64,000 nucleotides of DNA from Collybiopsis luxurians FD-317 M1 (Eukaryota > Basidiomycota > Agaricomycetes > Agaricales > Omphalotaceae), in assembly GCA_000827265.1 (NCBI GenBank), contig KN834819.1, positions 124,001 through 188,000 on the forward strand, written 5' to 3'. How positions within the stretch are numbered: position 1 is the stretch's first letter; each line of letters begins with the position of its first letter. The notes under the pieces were generated by a model. The model searched no databases. It was not told the origin of the DNA and saw only the letters and a program-made list of their open reading frames with translations. Shown piece after piece: positions 9,725-21,120 of this stretch. The position numbers and the translations under genes were made by a program.

Positions 9725-11568
9725 ATGGGAGATGTAATATCAGAGATTTTTGATATCGAAATGCGTCCATCGCTGGATTCATTAATCGTGAATAAGGGTG
9801 AACTTTTGAGGCGCCTTTCGAGAAGCTAACTTTCTCTCACTTAGTTTCAGTTTCTTTTCTATGGCAAGTTCTGTCCTGTTCCTAGTATTTTCTATGTTTG
9901 TGATAACTTGTACTCCTCGTCTACCCACAAGGCATCTACTTGATTTTGGGAGGAGTGTGCATCTCCCTACAGCTTCAACAGTATCGGTCACAGTCTAAGA
10001 AAAAGTTCCAACATCCATTCTACCCGATCTCTCTCGTCGTACTTTTTATCCTCGCTACCGCGGGGATTATTGTGTCAGTTTACGAAGTGGAGAATATCAT
10101 TCAACTCTTCATGGCCGATGCGTTCGTCAAGCAGGATCTGCCGCATAGGTGGGAACTTTTTATGAGCTACCGGTACGTGGTGTACCACTGTCTATCCTTC
10201 AGAATAGGCAATTGAACTCAAGTTTCCTTGCTGTTTAGAACAGCTATTGGTTCAATCTATACAACCGCAAAGTATTCGTTCATTTCTAATACTCATTTGA
10301 ATACAGAAAAAGCTTATACTTCTACTCAGCTGGGTGGCAGATGCTATTCTCGTGTATACATATTTACCATTAATTTCCTGAATTATTTAATGACCGTATC
10401 CGAGTAGGTGTATCGCTGCTACCATGTATGGAATGGAAAGATTTGGATTCCTCTTGTTCCTGGTGTGTTATCAGTCATTGACACTGGTAGGTGGAGGGGA
10501 ACCGAAGGGAATTCTCTATAGATTGAAATACTAACCAACTCTTCATGTCAAGGGATTGGCTATGCTTCTGTAGCCGCTACCAAACTAGGTTCTGGCGTGC
10601 TGATTGCCAATGGCTATTCTCATGAAGTTATTGTTGCGGATGACCTTGGCTACCTTTTCCTTGCTATGAACGCCTTTAACAATGTAGTTTTGACGGCACT
10701 GATTGGTATGCCTTCCCAAGAATTGCAGTTTAACATGGACTGATGGCTCTGTACCTTAGCTGGTAAGATTTGGTCGCTGAACAGAGTCCACAGTCAGCTG
10801 CTAGGGACTGGAGGAGGGGACAAGCGGCTAAATGCGATTGTTTCGATTTTGTAAGTAATACATAGAAGGTTTTACCGGACAGCCTGAGTCTCGTTAATCA
10901 TTATCTTGTCAGCATTGAGTCAGGAACTATATATCCAGTCGCTCTTATAATTTGCTTGATCATTCAAGTCAAGCAGTCCCCAGCAACGATGGATCCCATT
11001 TTGCTGCAGATCGTCGTACGTACTAGATCGTCGTTTCTTTCCTTTGGACAGTATAAATTGATGTCATTCTTTTTAGGGAATCGCACCTACGCTCATCATG
11101 GTTCGCACTTATCTTAGTCTAGACAGTCGCATCCCTCAAAAAGATGCGGAAACTGAACTTGGGAAGGCAAACTTATCCAGTCGCGTAACCTCCGATATAA
11201 AGGATACACTTTCTGCTTCAACGCCTAGTCCATACCAGCCTATATTCACTCTACCTTCGGACTATGTATACACTCCGCTACTGTCGCCACAGTCGAGTTA
11301 TGGCGGAGGCAGTAGCATGTACTCTGCTGATATCAGCCATAACAGCTTTCAACCGACGATGAAGACAGCTAACTATGAGGACGGAGAAATAGCAGACGGA
11401 ACAGGATTTATTCCTGAGAAAACGTTTGTGGAGCTACGGTACCAGGCATTGTCACTGCAGTCCTCCCCTGCTCAGATGCTCTTTTCTTCTGAGAAGGGGA
11501 CGTCTGGTGAGCCTTCGTCGTTACGAAGTGCGTACTTCAAAGATAACGATAGGTATTTCGCACACTAG
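9725..11568 (+). CDS. Seven-helix membrane protein, copy 2
   Basis: Complete ten-exon gene: 9725-9787, 9845-9863, 9932-10172, 10239-10271, 10330-10351, 10408-10486, 10553-10705, 10760-10850, 10913-11015 and 11077-11568. The exons sum to 1296 nt (431 residues) with no break. The protein starts MGDVISEIFDIEM and carries the same helix motifs as copy 1 (HPFYPISL, LATAGIIVSVY, YRCYHVWNGK, GIAPTLIMVRT) with a Ser/Thr-rich tail. The second intron begins with GC instead of GT (9864). Exon 2 is only 19 nt. It sits in tandem with copies 1 and 3 and shares upstream DNA with copy 3. Function unknown; probably a plasma-membrane or endomembrane sensor-like protein specific to these fungi (inference). Confidence 0.88.
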
Positions 11569-12893
11569 GCTTAATCATCATTTTATTGTGGAGGGTGAGA
11601 GACACATTGAATGTTGACTGGTGGTTGCCATATGATGTCCAAAGACATTTCTGTTTACTGTGTTATCAATATTTAAGAGAACACAAGCCGTACTCCATAC
11701 GTATTGTAATTATATTGCTTGTTTGTGTAACAGATTTGGTGTTGGGCGGAGGAATGTCTTTCGAGTGCTGAATGCAATGCATCGGAAGAGACAGAGAGGA
11801 GAAACATGAGAGTTCGCTTCAAAACTCAAAATGAGATGGGACTGTGTCGACGACCTGCACAGTTAGTTGGATTTCAATCCACAAGTTGTTCAGTACGAGG
11901 TCATCGGGGTCTCGGATTCTTGGTCTCGCGATGTCGTGAGTTTCTGTCCAATTTGTATGGATGCGCTCCCCGTATACTTTACTTACATTCAGTTAGAAGG
12001 CTAAGATGAGATTATAAGATCTCCCGGCACTACCACTTGGCCGATAATAGAGCATGCAGCAAGAGGTGATAAGCCATATATTATCTGATTCTGGACATCC
12101 GGTACTGCTAAGTCCTGAGTTCAAGAGGGGGGGGGGGACACAAAATAGTAAAAATTTTCGACTCCGCGGAGGTGGTTGAATTCAAGAAATTAAGTTACAA
12201 TTCAATCATACTTGACACATACGCCAATTCACTGTTCTCTAGGATAAAATGTATGCGTCAGTCGCCTTCCGTATAACATAGACTCAGCGTCTGCGTGCAT
12301 TAGTGGCTAAAGCTAATTAGACCTTGTGTGACTAGAAGTTCCAGTCGTTGGCTGGTTCAGACGCTAACTCCTTAGCCGAGTTTTCCATTTATGGAACAAG
12401 GCAGAACGAAGGGACGCTTTGCACCAGCCTCTCATACTGAACTATTAATATAATGATAAGCGGAAGGCATCGGAGGGCTCATTCGATCCATACCCGCCAC
12501 ATGCCAGTGGTTCTCGGTGCCATGGAAATCGTAAGGTCCCGGGGCAGCAGATTTACAACGTCGACACCTGTGAATGATTGCTGAGTTGACACAAGCGAGA
12601 CCGAACAAGGGTCGATTGCTTTTTAAAACAAGGTTAGTACAAGCTGGGGGAAGGAAAGAAGTATATTACACGGAACGGTCTCAGGGAGTCGAAGTGTCTC
12701 TTTCTTTTCCTTCTTCTCCGTATCTTTCCCCGGTGGATCTCGTTGGAACCTGGCTGTTTCAACCAAGTCTCTCTTTCTTGCCCGTTTCCTTCCATACATC
12801 CCCAGTGGATCCTATTGAAAACCGGTCGTTTAACTCTCTCTCCCTTCCCCGGTACCTATCGTCGGCACTTGGTTGTTGCAGCAGAAATAGAAG
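11569..12893. other. Intergenic between membrane-protein copies 2 and 3
   Basis: No gene. The first roughly 440 bp matches 3010-3440. A run of about 13 G lies near 12127. The second half matches the upstream region of copy 2 and includes the pyrimidine-rich leader of copy 3. Confidence 0.6.
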
Positions 12894-14712
12894 ATGGGAG
12901 ATGTAGTATCAGAGATTTTTGATATGGGCATGCGTCCATCGTTGGATTCATTGATTGTGAGCACGGACCGAACTTTAGTTACACTTTTGAGAACCAAAAA
13001 ATCTCTCATTTAGTTTCAATTTCTTTTCTACGGCACGTTTCAATCGTTAGGTTCCCTGTGCCTTCTTTGGTTCTGACCTATTCAATCTTCAACCCATACA
13101 GGTATCCACTTGGTTCTGGGAGGGGTGTACATCTACCTCCAACTTCACCAGCGTCGGTCGCCAAATAGGAAAAGATTTCAACATCCGTTTTACGCAGTTT
13201 CTCTTGTAGTCCTCTTTATTCTGGCTACAGCAGGGATTATCGTATCGGTGTACGAAGTGAACAATGCTATCCAGCTGTTCACGGCCGTCGCTTTCCCCGA
13301 CCTCAATCTGATGCCCAGATTGCAACTTTCTGTAAGTTACCGGTACGTCTTCAAGTTATACTGGTTTATTGTTGACATCTAATGACCACTGCTCAGGGTG
13401 GCCATTAGATCGCTCTATACAACTGCAAAGTAGGTCATTCATCTGTAGCAACAATCCAGAACAGAAGAAGCTGATGTTTCCTTTCAGTTGGGTGGCTGAT
13501 ATCATTCTCGTGCGTACAAATTTTCTTCCCGGCATAAAATTCCTGACCAACGTGTTTGAGCAGGTGTATCGCTGCTATCATGTATGGAATGGACACCTCT
13601 GGGTTACTCTTGTACCGGGTGTTTTTTCGGTCATTAACACTGGTAGGTGGAAGAAATCTGCCCGAAAAATATGATACTAATGAACTGTGGACGTCAAGGA
13701 ATTGCTTACGCTTCTGCAGCGACTATTAAAATCGGTTCTAGCGAGTTAATGGCCACCAATAATTCTCATGCAATCGTAGTTGGACATCATCTCTATTGGG
13801 TTTTCCCTAGTCTAAATATCTTCAATAACGCTCTGTTGACGGGACTGATCGGTGAGATTTCTTGAGAATCGTAGATCACTCTCGACTGATGTGAGCGGTA
13901 CCTCAGCCGGTAGGATTTGGTGGTTGAATAGAGTTCATAGTCGGCTGCTAGGTAGCGAGAGAAGAGATAGACGGATGAATGCAGTTGCTTCCATGCTGTA
14001 CGTACTGTGGACTACTTTTCACTAGATATCTCGCTCATTGATTCCACCAGCGTTGAGTCGGGCACATTGTATCCCATAGCTATTATAATCTGCTTCGTCC
14101 TGGTCACTCCAGCGATTTTGGAAGCTGTTTTGCTCCAGATAGTGGTAAGCAACGTGCTCCCTTTTTCCATTCTGCGCTCAACATCTTTCACAGGGAATTG
14201 TACCTATACTCATTATGATCCGCACTTCGCTCGGTCATGAAGTAGACGGAGCCTCTTCCATTCATATCACCAAGAGCGAGGAGATGACGATTGAAATTGC
14301 AAACTTTGTTAAACCATCTCCTTATTCTGCGTTCGATTCCAGAGACTCTATCCAGTCAACTTCCGGTCTGCATCGGCCTACTTGGGACCTTCCTTCGGGA
14401 TACATAGCAACTCCGTTACAACCTCTGAGATTGGTTCACGCCAGAGGTAGCAGCTTGTATAGCGACTTTCGACCGATGTCATCTACCAACCTGGGAGATA
14501 GTAGGCTTTCGAGCACTTCTACTACATTGCCAGTTTACGATTTCAAGTTGGAGACAGGCAGGACAGCATCTAGAACCGAGAAGATTGTGGAGCTGAGGTA
14601 TCAGCCACCAAGACCAAAGCCGTCGCAGTCGATCTCTTTTCCTGAGAATGGGAGTCTGCATTTGAGCGATAATGATAGTCTGCAACCTCCACACTACACC
14701 ACGGACGAATGA
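12894..14712 (+). CDS. Seven-helix membrane protein, copy 3
   Basis: Complete ten-exon gene: 12894-12956, 13014-13032, 13102-13342, 13397-13429, 13488-13509, 13564-13642, 13699-13851, 13907-13997, 14051-14144 and 14194-14712. The exons sum to 1314 nt (437 residues). It starts MGDVVSEIFDMGM and shares all core motifs with copies 1 and 2. Exon 9 is 9 nt shorter (94 against 103 nt), shortening one loop or helix by three residues. The second intron again starts with GC (13033). The C-terminal tail has diverged most, the usual pattern when only the membrane core is constrained. Function unknown. Confidence 0.88.
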
Positions 14713-17700
14713 TTCTGATCGATTGGTACGAGGGAAGGCTCTATTAGGGAAGACCGGGAAGGTTTCATGTCATTTTATTTATTCAACAAGTACACATGCT
14801 ACGACCTTTAATGACCTTGTATTTATTCAGAAACTGTTAAACCGAATTAAAATAAATAAACACCGGATACGGAAGTAATTACTAAGAACGTGACCGCGAG
14901 CATTTGCGCCATCCAGCGTCACGGGCACTTGCACCGGTTCTATTGCATTCTCTGGATGTTCTGGCTGTATATATATTGTCGGAATATCCTTTTAAGGACA
15001 GGAGGATGTTGCTGGGTGTCAGGAGAAAGGTGCAGCTCGTTTAGTGGACGACACTTAGAAGTCAAGGCCTTCGTACCGATAAATAATACGAATGAAGTTC
15101 CTCGAGCCAGTCCATCTAGCCGAAAGTTCGAGCTGGATCCCAAACTGAAAGATCGCCTTCCTCGTAAGCTCTCCAAGTCACCGGGCAGCGTTCTTCTTGA
15201 TCAGATGGTACGCGGGCAGTCGCAGAGCCTATCTTGTTTCCTTTCGTTTGAGAGCCTGATGCCTAATTTCTATTTCGTTGGCGAATGGCCTTCTTATTTC
15301 ACCATGTATCGCTTTACACCATCCGACTACCCTTCTTAGCTTGAACTAAGATCATCCCTCGAGATATGATTGTTCCATTTGATGATGTTATGAGAGGCGA
15401 GTGAGATTGTTCCGTTTGGGTGAATTTTCCAATTGAGCTACCGTCTCCGAATGATCTGACGGTGATAAAGACAACTTTCTCCTCCTTTCTCGGCCCCCTC
15501 CTCAGGTTCTATGTAGGCTTTAGTTGTTGACCTGGGATCAGAACGGACTCGGATTAAGTGGTGATTGACGACTTGACCGCGACCGTGTACTGGCCGGATG
15601 GGGGAATGACAGTCTAAGGTTGAGACATGCTTACACGGCAATGGTAGTCTATGTGAACGTTTTCTGTCAGACCGAAAAGATCAGCAGTTAGTTCAGTTTA
15701 AACTTTTTTTTTTTGAGCACTATATCATATTCCGAATCCCAACAGCCCTCTGTACTTCCTCCGTCTTCTCTCCGTTTCTTCGGCTCTTTCATCATGGATC
15801 AGGAATCAATACGAAAAGATTGATGCTGGGTTCCGAATCAACTAAGAAGCAGTGTACACCGGTGAGTTTTAGGTGATACAGGACGTGATGATAGACATAT
15901 GTATTATCTACTTACGTGACCCGCTTCAGACTAAGAGTAGGTCTATTTCAGCTGTAGGCTAAAAAAAGGACTGAAAACTTCTGGGGTGTCCGGCTCTATT
16001 TAGATTGTCCGAACATCATGATCATCTACACTGGCAGAAGAACAGCTAGCGAATAGTTCGATTTTGTGATGTTTTGACAGGACACTGCAGAAATCTGAGT
16101 TGTATCTCCGCAATAAGGGCTGGGACCCGACATACAGTACGTGCCCGTCTGGCTGTACTGCAATTTGCGAGGAGTCGAAATTAGTATTCAGCTTGATGCA
16201 CTCTCCTTCCCTTTTCCTTTGATAATCAGGCTTTAAGCTGCGCTGGAGATGGAGTCGTATATACTACATACATAGCCTTGGACGAAGGCTAGGCAAACTC
16301 GAGGATGGTACATGACCTCACCAGCTCGCTTCAACATGACACGATGACTTCCGAGTTGGATAGACAGTTTGGGGGTATGTTTTCCGTCATCGGGCTCTAC
16401 GTATGCGTCACGGTAGGGTACGTACAACAGTACACAGAGTGCATCATAGTAGGTCGGGACTTGGGACTCGGGAGTTTGAAGCTTGTCAATGAATTGAAAA
16501 TTGCCGAACTTAATACGGCTGTTGGCGCTGCTCATTCAAGGCCTGAGTATTAAAGCATTTTCCCGTTGGGCTTGTGCTTTATGCGGTTCATGTTTCGGAA
16601 ATGAGACGAAACGAAACTAATTTCCCTAAGTACTTACCATTGGGCTCGGTCTTTTGCGCACGGCTAGAACATGTGTCTCTATATGTACTCGTAGAGTAGG
16701 CGCTGTTATACATTGGAGCCACTGACGCAACTGGTGAGTTATGAGCGCACCGAGAAAATTGAAAAGAAAAGGAAAACACACGCCAGCGAGCTGTCGGCGG
16801 CGGTGTGTCGATCCTGACTCGCGCGTGGCAAGACATTCGAATGAATACACAGTATGCAGTCCCGACTGAACGGAAATGATAATATCAAGAATTCAAGAAG
16901 CTAAGCTCGCTCTAGCCAATGAAGATATTCCAGGGGACAAAAATCAAGGTCTAGGCGCCGTTCATGTTGATGGTGAAACACGAGGCGGTTAGAAAGAATA
17001 TATTTTGGTAGGCCAGGTCAGAGCTTTACCTGTAGATTAATACGATGGCTCTTGAATGCGAAACCAGAGATTGAAGGTAACCTTGGGCAAGCTGGAGGAG
17101 ATGGAAGGGACCGGTGGGGAAGTGATTGCCGATGATTTGCCGAGCGGAGTTTCCTTTTTGTACCTTGATAACGTAATACTCCCTGGATTTTTTGTTGGGC
17201 TACGGCTTTTCAGGGCTTTTTCTCATCCCTGCCAAGTCGGTCAGTCAATATTTGAGTAATCCTCTTCTTTGTTCCTTACTCCCACTACAGGCTCGACCTT
17301 TTCGCGGATTAGAAAGTCCTACAGAGGGTGTTGCTGCTGGAAGGTGTTTTGAGTGCGCCACTAAGCACGGATCTGGGAATTGTAGACTTTGACAGCGTGG
17401 ACGGTGGGCTCACTAGAAACGCTGACTGACAATTTCTTGGAAGGTCTATCTAGTCAAATTGTGCCCGGCAAGTTTGGGTAATATTTTTTCAGCTTTTTGT
17501 TGGTGCGACGCTGACCTTTTGACTCTAGACAGCAGCCTTCAGAATCCATCAGTCTGGTGAGTCAAGCCCCCATTTTTTTTTGTCGCGCCGTATGTTCTCG
17601 CCCATCAAAATTCGAATGATATGTCCTAGTCGGACCAATCGGTGTGCTGTGCCTGCTTTGGTTCCTGTCCTTACCCTTTTATCCTAGTCTGGGTCAAACG

Positions 17701-17964
17701 TCTGTTACAGCCACTGACTGTCTTTACTTTTTATTCCAGCAGTTTTTGGCCCACAGACGTTGTTTACGCCAGTGGAGTCCATCCTCTCACCGTACTTGTT
17801 ATCTTCCGCCCCCTCTTAACTCAACTTCATAATCGTTTCCCCCTCCCCCACGTCTATCACATTCTCTTGCTTCACACTCTCCTTACAAAATCAATCACCG
17901 CCTTGTCACCAAACTCTATTTCCTGAATCACGTCTCAAATTAACCCGGACTTTTAAATATAACG
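14713..17964. other. 3.2-kb region without a convincing gene
   Basis: Several open frames of 80-150 codons occur (for example 14890-15339, and 16233-16535 on the minus strand), but none has a recognisable motif or supporting splice sites. Around 17095-17400 a plus-strand frame is followed by an intron-like stretch (donor GTCAGT at about 17239, acceptor CTACAG at about 17290). The continuation soon hits stops, so this may be a decayed gene. A run of about 12 T lies near 15705. The last 300 bp is a pyrimidine-rich leader of the next gene. Confidence 0.45.
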
Positions 17965-19828
17965 ATGTTTACACCACCTGGTTCTCCCCTCCCTTCCCCT
18001 CGGGCGAAGCTTGACCAACCCAATCCTTTGGAAGAGATGCAGCGTCAAGCGACCGATGCTTTGCTCGCTCCTCCTTCCTCAAGCTCCTCTACGAGCTCTC
18101 CAACGACTTCAGCATTCTCTCCTTCACATTCCAGTTCTTCACTGAACTCGGATCTAGCACTCAAGCCCATTCCTTCATCCACAGAAACTCGCCCTTCGTC
18201 ATCAACTTCGGCATCATTATCTTCATCATCCCGAGTTTCACGTTCATCCGCCCCATCATCATTTTCGCCTTCATCAACACCATCTGCATCAATCTTGCCC
18301 TCTCCGCCTTTATCTTCGGCCTCATCATCAAGCGAATCACCGTATTCAAACGAAAAATTATTCTTTCCACAACAGCAGGCGCTCCTAGCACGCCAGAAGG
18401 ACCTCGAAGACCAGCTTCACCGATTTCAAAGTCGCTCCGAAACTAAACGTCGTATTGGCCGCAACCTGAAATGGACGGCAATTACGGTGCCTTTCGTCCT
18501 GGTGTTGGTGACGCTAGGTAATCACTGTCTTGTCTCGTTGTTGGGAATGGCTGGATGGATGAACGGAGTAGATGGGCCGAGGATGGCAGTTGAGAGTGAG
18601 GAAGGCAGTGGATGGCTAGGCAATGACTTGAACATATCAGTCGATGGGGCACATCCGTCCGAGTCAATGTCGTACCCGCATCACCATCATGGTCATCATG
18701 TCGAGGTTCTTGCGGAAGATCGAGCGACACTTTACCGTCGTGCTTCTGCTACGAGTATCAGTATCAGTGTCGCTTCGGCAACTGGGACCCCAACCGATTC
18801 TCAGTTGGCTACGAGCACGACGCCCTCCGCTTCGACAACGACGACCCCGGCAACTCAGCAAGACCTTCCTACTATACCTTCAGGTACGTTTTTTCTCGCG
18901 ACTTGCGTTGTCCCTGCTCATTCTTCCGTAGATCCCGTCCTTCCAACTCCCTTCCCTCAACCAAGTTATACGCAAAATTTTTCTACCCAGTCGTGCTTCG
19001 ACTTTTTCCAGAACATGACCAACTCGGTGGATTTCAGGAGCTGTAGGCCTTTCGGGATACTGCAGAGCGCAAGTAGCGACTTTGGCGAGGTGAGTTATAG
19101 TTTAGCTGTCTGCTTGCTTACCTTCTTCCGTGCTCATGCTACCCCATTTTCCTATAGCTTCAAGACAACCTGACGGCTCTGAATGCTGTCATATGGGGCA
19201 CATGTAACACAACTCCGGGTGTTGACCAATGCACGTCCACTATGGCCTCATACGCAGCCTCCTTACGGTCATCGTGCTCAAAGGATCTGTCGAATAAGAA
19301 TGCGAATGCTGTGAGCACGCTTTCGGGTGAGCCTATTCAGCCAAGTATGGGTACAAGAATATCGTCTCTAATCCTTACATATTTCCGCGTAAACTAGCCC
19401 TCCAAGCCTACTCCCTTACCTACTCTGCTGGTTGTCTCACCGACCCAACGACGAACTCTTACTGCTACGTGAAGGCCGCGCACAACTCCAACCCCTCCGA
19501 TCTCTTCTTCTACAATCTCCCCTCCGGCATCTCCATATCCAACACGTCGACTCTGACGTGTTCGTCGTGCACGAAATCGCTCATGTCGCTGTACGTGAAT
19601 GCGCTGAATGCGAATGCGTCGCAGTATGAGCCGCTGGCGCAGGTGTATGGGAGTGCGCAAGCGTTGGCGAGCAGTGCGTGTGGGCCTACTTATGCGTCGG
19701 TTTCGACGAGTTCGCAGGCTGATACGTCTGGTGCTCTGAGCTATCGAGGTGACGCCGGGGCGTGGGGTTTGGGTTGGAGGTTATTTGGTATGCTTGGGGT
19801 GTTGGGGGCGTTGGTGTGTTTGATATAG
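17965..19828 (+). CDS. DUF7729-like membrane-anchored surface protein
   Basis: Four exons (17965-18883, 18932-19089, 19158-19326, 19398-19828) sum to 1677 nt, 558 residues. Residues 1-150 are extremely Ser/Pro-rich and probably cytosolic. One hydrophobic helix (TVPFVLVLVTLG and on, near residue 175) anchors the protein. A His-rich and Thr/Ser-rich stalk follows, then a Cys-rich domain (CFDFFQNMTNSVDFRSCRPFG, ...WGTCNTTPG..., ...SCTKSLMSLYVNALN) typical of the fungal DUF7729 group. The C-terminus ends in a hydrophobic stretch (LFGMLGVLGALVCLI) that may be a second helix or GPI-type signal. The first intron is 48 nt and in frame, so its retention would add 16 residues. Function unknown; cell-wall or surface role inferred from the layout. 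Confidence 0.8.
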
Positions 19829-20764
19829 ACTTGCTGCTGCCCTTGGGTCGATGGATGATTTGTTTCTTGTGTACCTTTTTCTTTCTTTTTTGGGTTACGG
19901 TTTCTTCCTTCGTTTGAAGTTCTCTCTTGGGTGCTATTGTTTTACAAGTATGCTCTCACTTAAGCTTTGACTACTAATTTCTGGTTTTTTGGTTTTCCAT
20001 TACGAAATAGGCTCGCTTCAGGCTTTCTCCCTCATACATGGTGTTTGTTGGTTTAGTGTACATACATACATACTCGCTTACTCGTACTTGCTGAATGTTT
20101 TTGGTGTTTCTTGGTTTCGTTGCGGTGGGCTGATTGACTGAATTTTGACGCGTTACGTGGGGGGATGGTTCGGGTTTACCTGGGTCTTTTGGGGGGGGGG
20201 GGAGTTGGGCCTGTAGCCAGCTAGTTATGTTTATTTAAGTTATTCGGACGTGTCGCTCTTGCTGTTTGTTTTTTTTTTTTGGTTTCTTGTTTATCCTTCA
20301 CCCTCACCCTAGGCTCGCTCTCACTCCGAGTCTCAACAGCTTACTATCCGCGCATTTTACCTTTACCTTTACCTGTTTGGTTCTTGACTTTTTGAATGAC
20401 GAAATGGCGTTCGAAATTGACCTATCGTTGGTTGGCTTCGATCGTTCCTTATGTACGTGTATCGTAGCGTAGTTTATATATAACATATAACATATAACGT
20501 ACTCGAATATTATATATGTCATAGGTGCTCAGTACTCAGTCTCAATATTCCGTTTGAGTACGAGTGGGTGTACGCTATCCGAATGTTACTCTTGGTAGTA
20601 GTACGAAACAACGTTAGTAGTTGTGCCGGTCACGGTTGCCAGGTGAAAATACTGAGGGGTGATATCGATAGCATTTTGGAATTTTGAGCAGCTACTAGTT
20701 GGGCATGAATGTACACACATTGCTTTGTATTTTATGTTGTGATATATGTCACTAATTAAGTAAT
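19829..20764. other. 3' region and intergenic, no gene seen
   Basis: T- and G-rich downstream DNA with a run of 12 G near 20191, a run of T near 20268 and a short ATATAAC tandem near 20480. No supported coding. Confidence 0.5.
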
Positions 20765-20858
20765 GGGCGTATGGTCTAGAGGTATGATACCTGCTTTGGG
20801 TCATCAGGACTGAGAAATCTATTGCAGGGGGTCTTTGGTTCGAATCCGGATTCGCCCC
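20765..20858 (+). tRNA. tRNA-Pro (anticodon TGG) with intron
   Basis: Cloverleaf: acceptor GGGCGTA pairs with TTCGCCC (one T-T mismatch). D-arm TGGTCTAGAGGTATGA. Anticodon stem CCTGC with GCAGG, anticodon TGG at 20797-20799. T-arm TTTGG-TTCGAAT-CCGGA, using two G-U pairs. An intron of about 22-23 nt follows the base after the anticodon. The acceptor mismatch and weak T stem make it a somewhat relaxed copy, possibly degenerate. Confidence 0.85.
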
Positions 20859-21120
20859 ATTGGTATGAATTCGATTTTTTTCGCTCCTTGATAGGCATTG
20901 ACAGGGAGACTGAAGCATCCTTTTGATTGCAGGTAGTGAATAATCTGTCACAAAGGCAACCAAGAGGTAAGAGCCCTAAGCAATGAGATAAATCACTACA
21001 GGTGGCTGAGAGGTACAATATGTCGAGGTACAATGGTCTTGTTGACGAGGATGGTCAACATATTTACATTCGAGACCTATCTAGAGACTAGAAGATATAG
21101 ATCTCACGGACAGTATTGCA

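Noticed and set aside
14890..15339. 149-codon open frame as a gene
   Set aside because: No motif, no splice support and a plausible shadow frame on the other strand.
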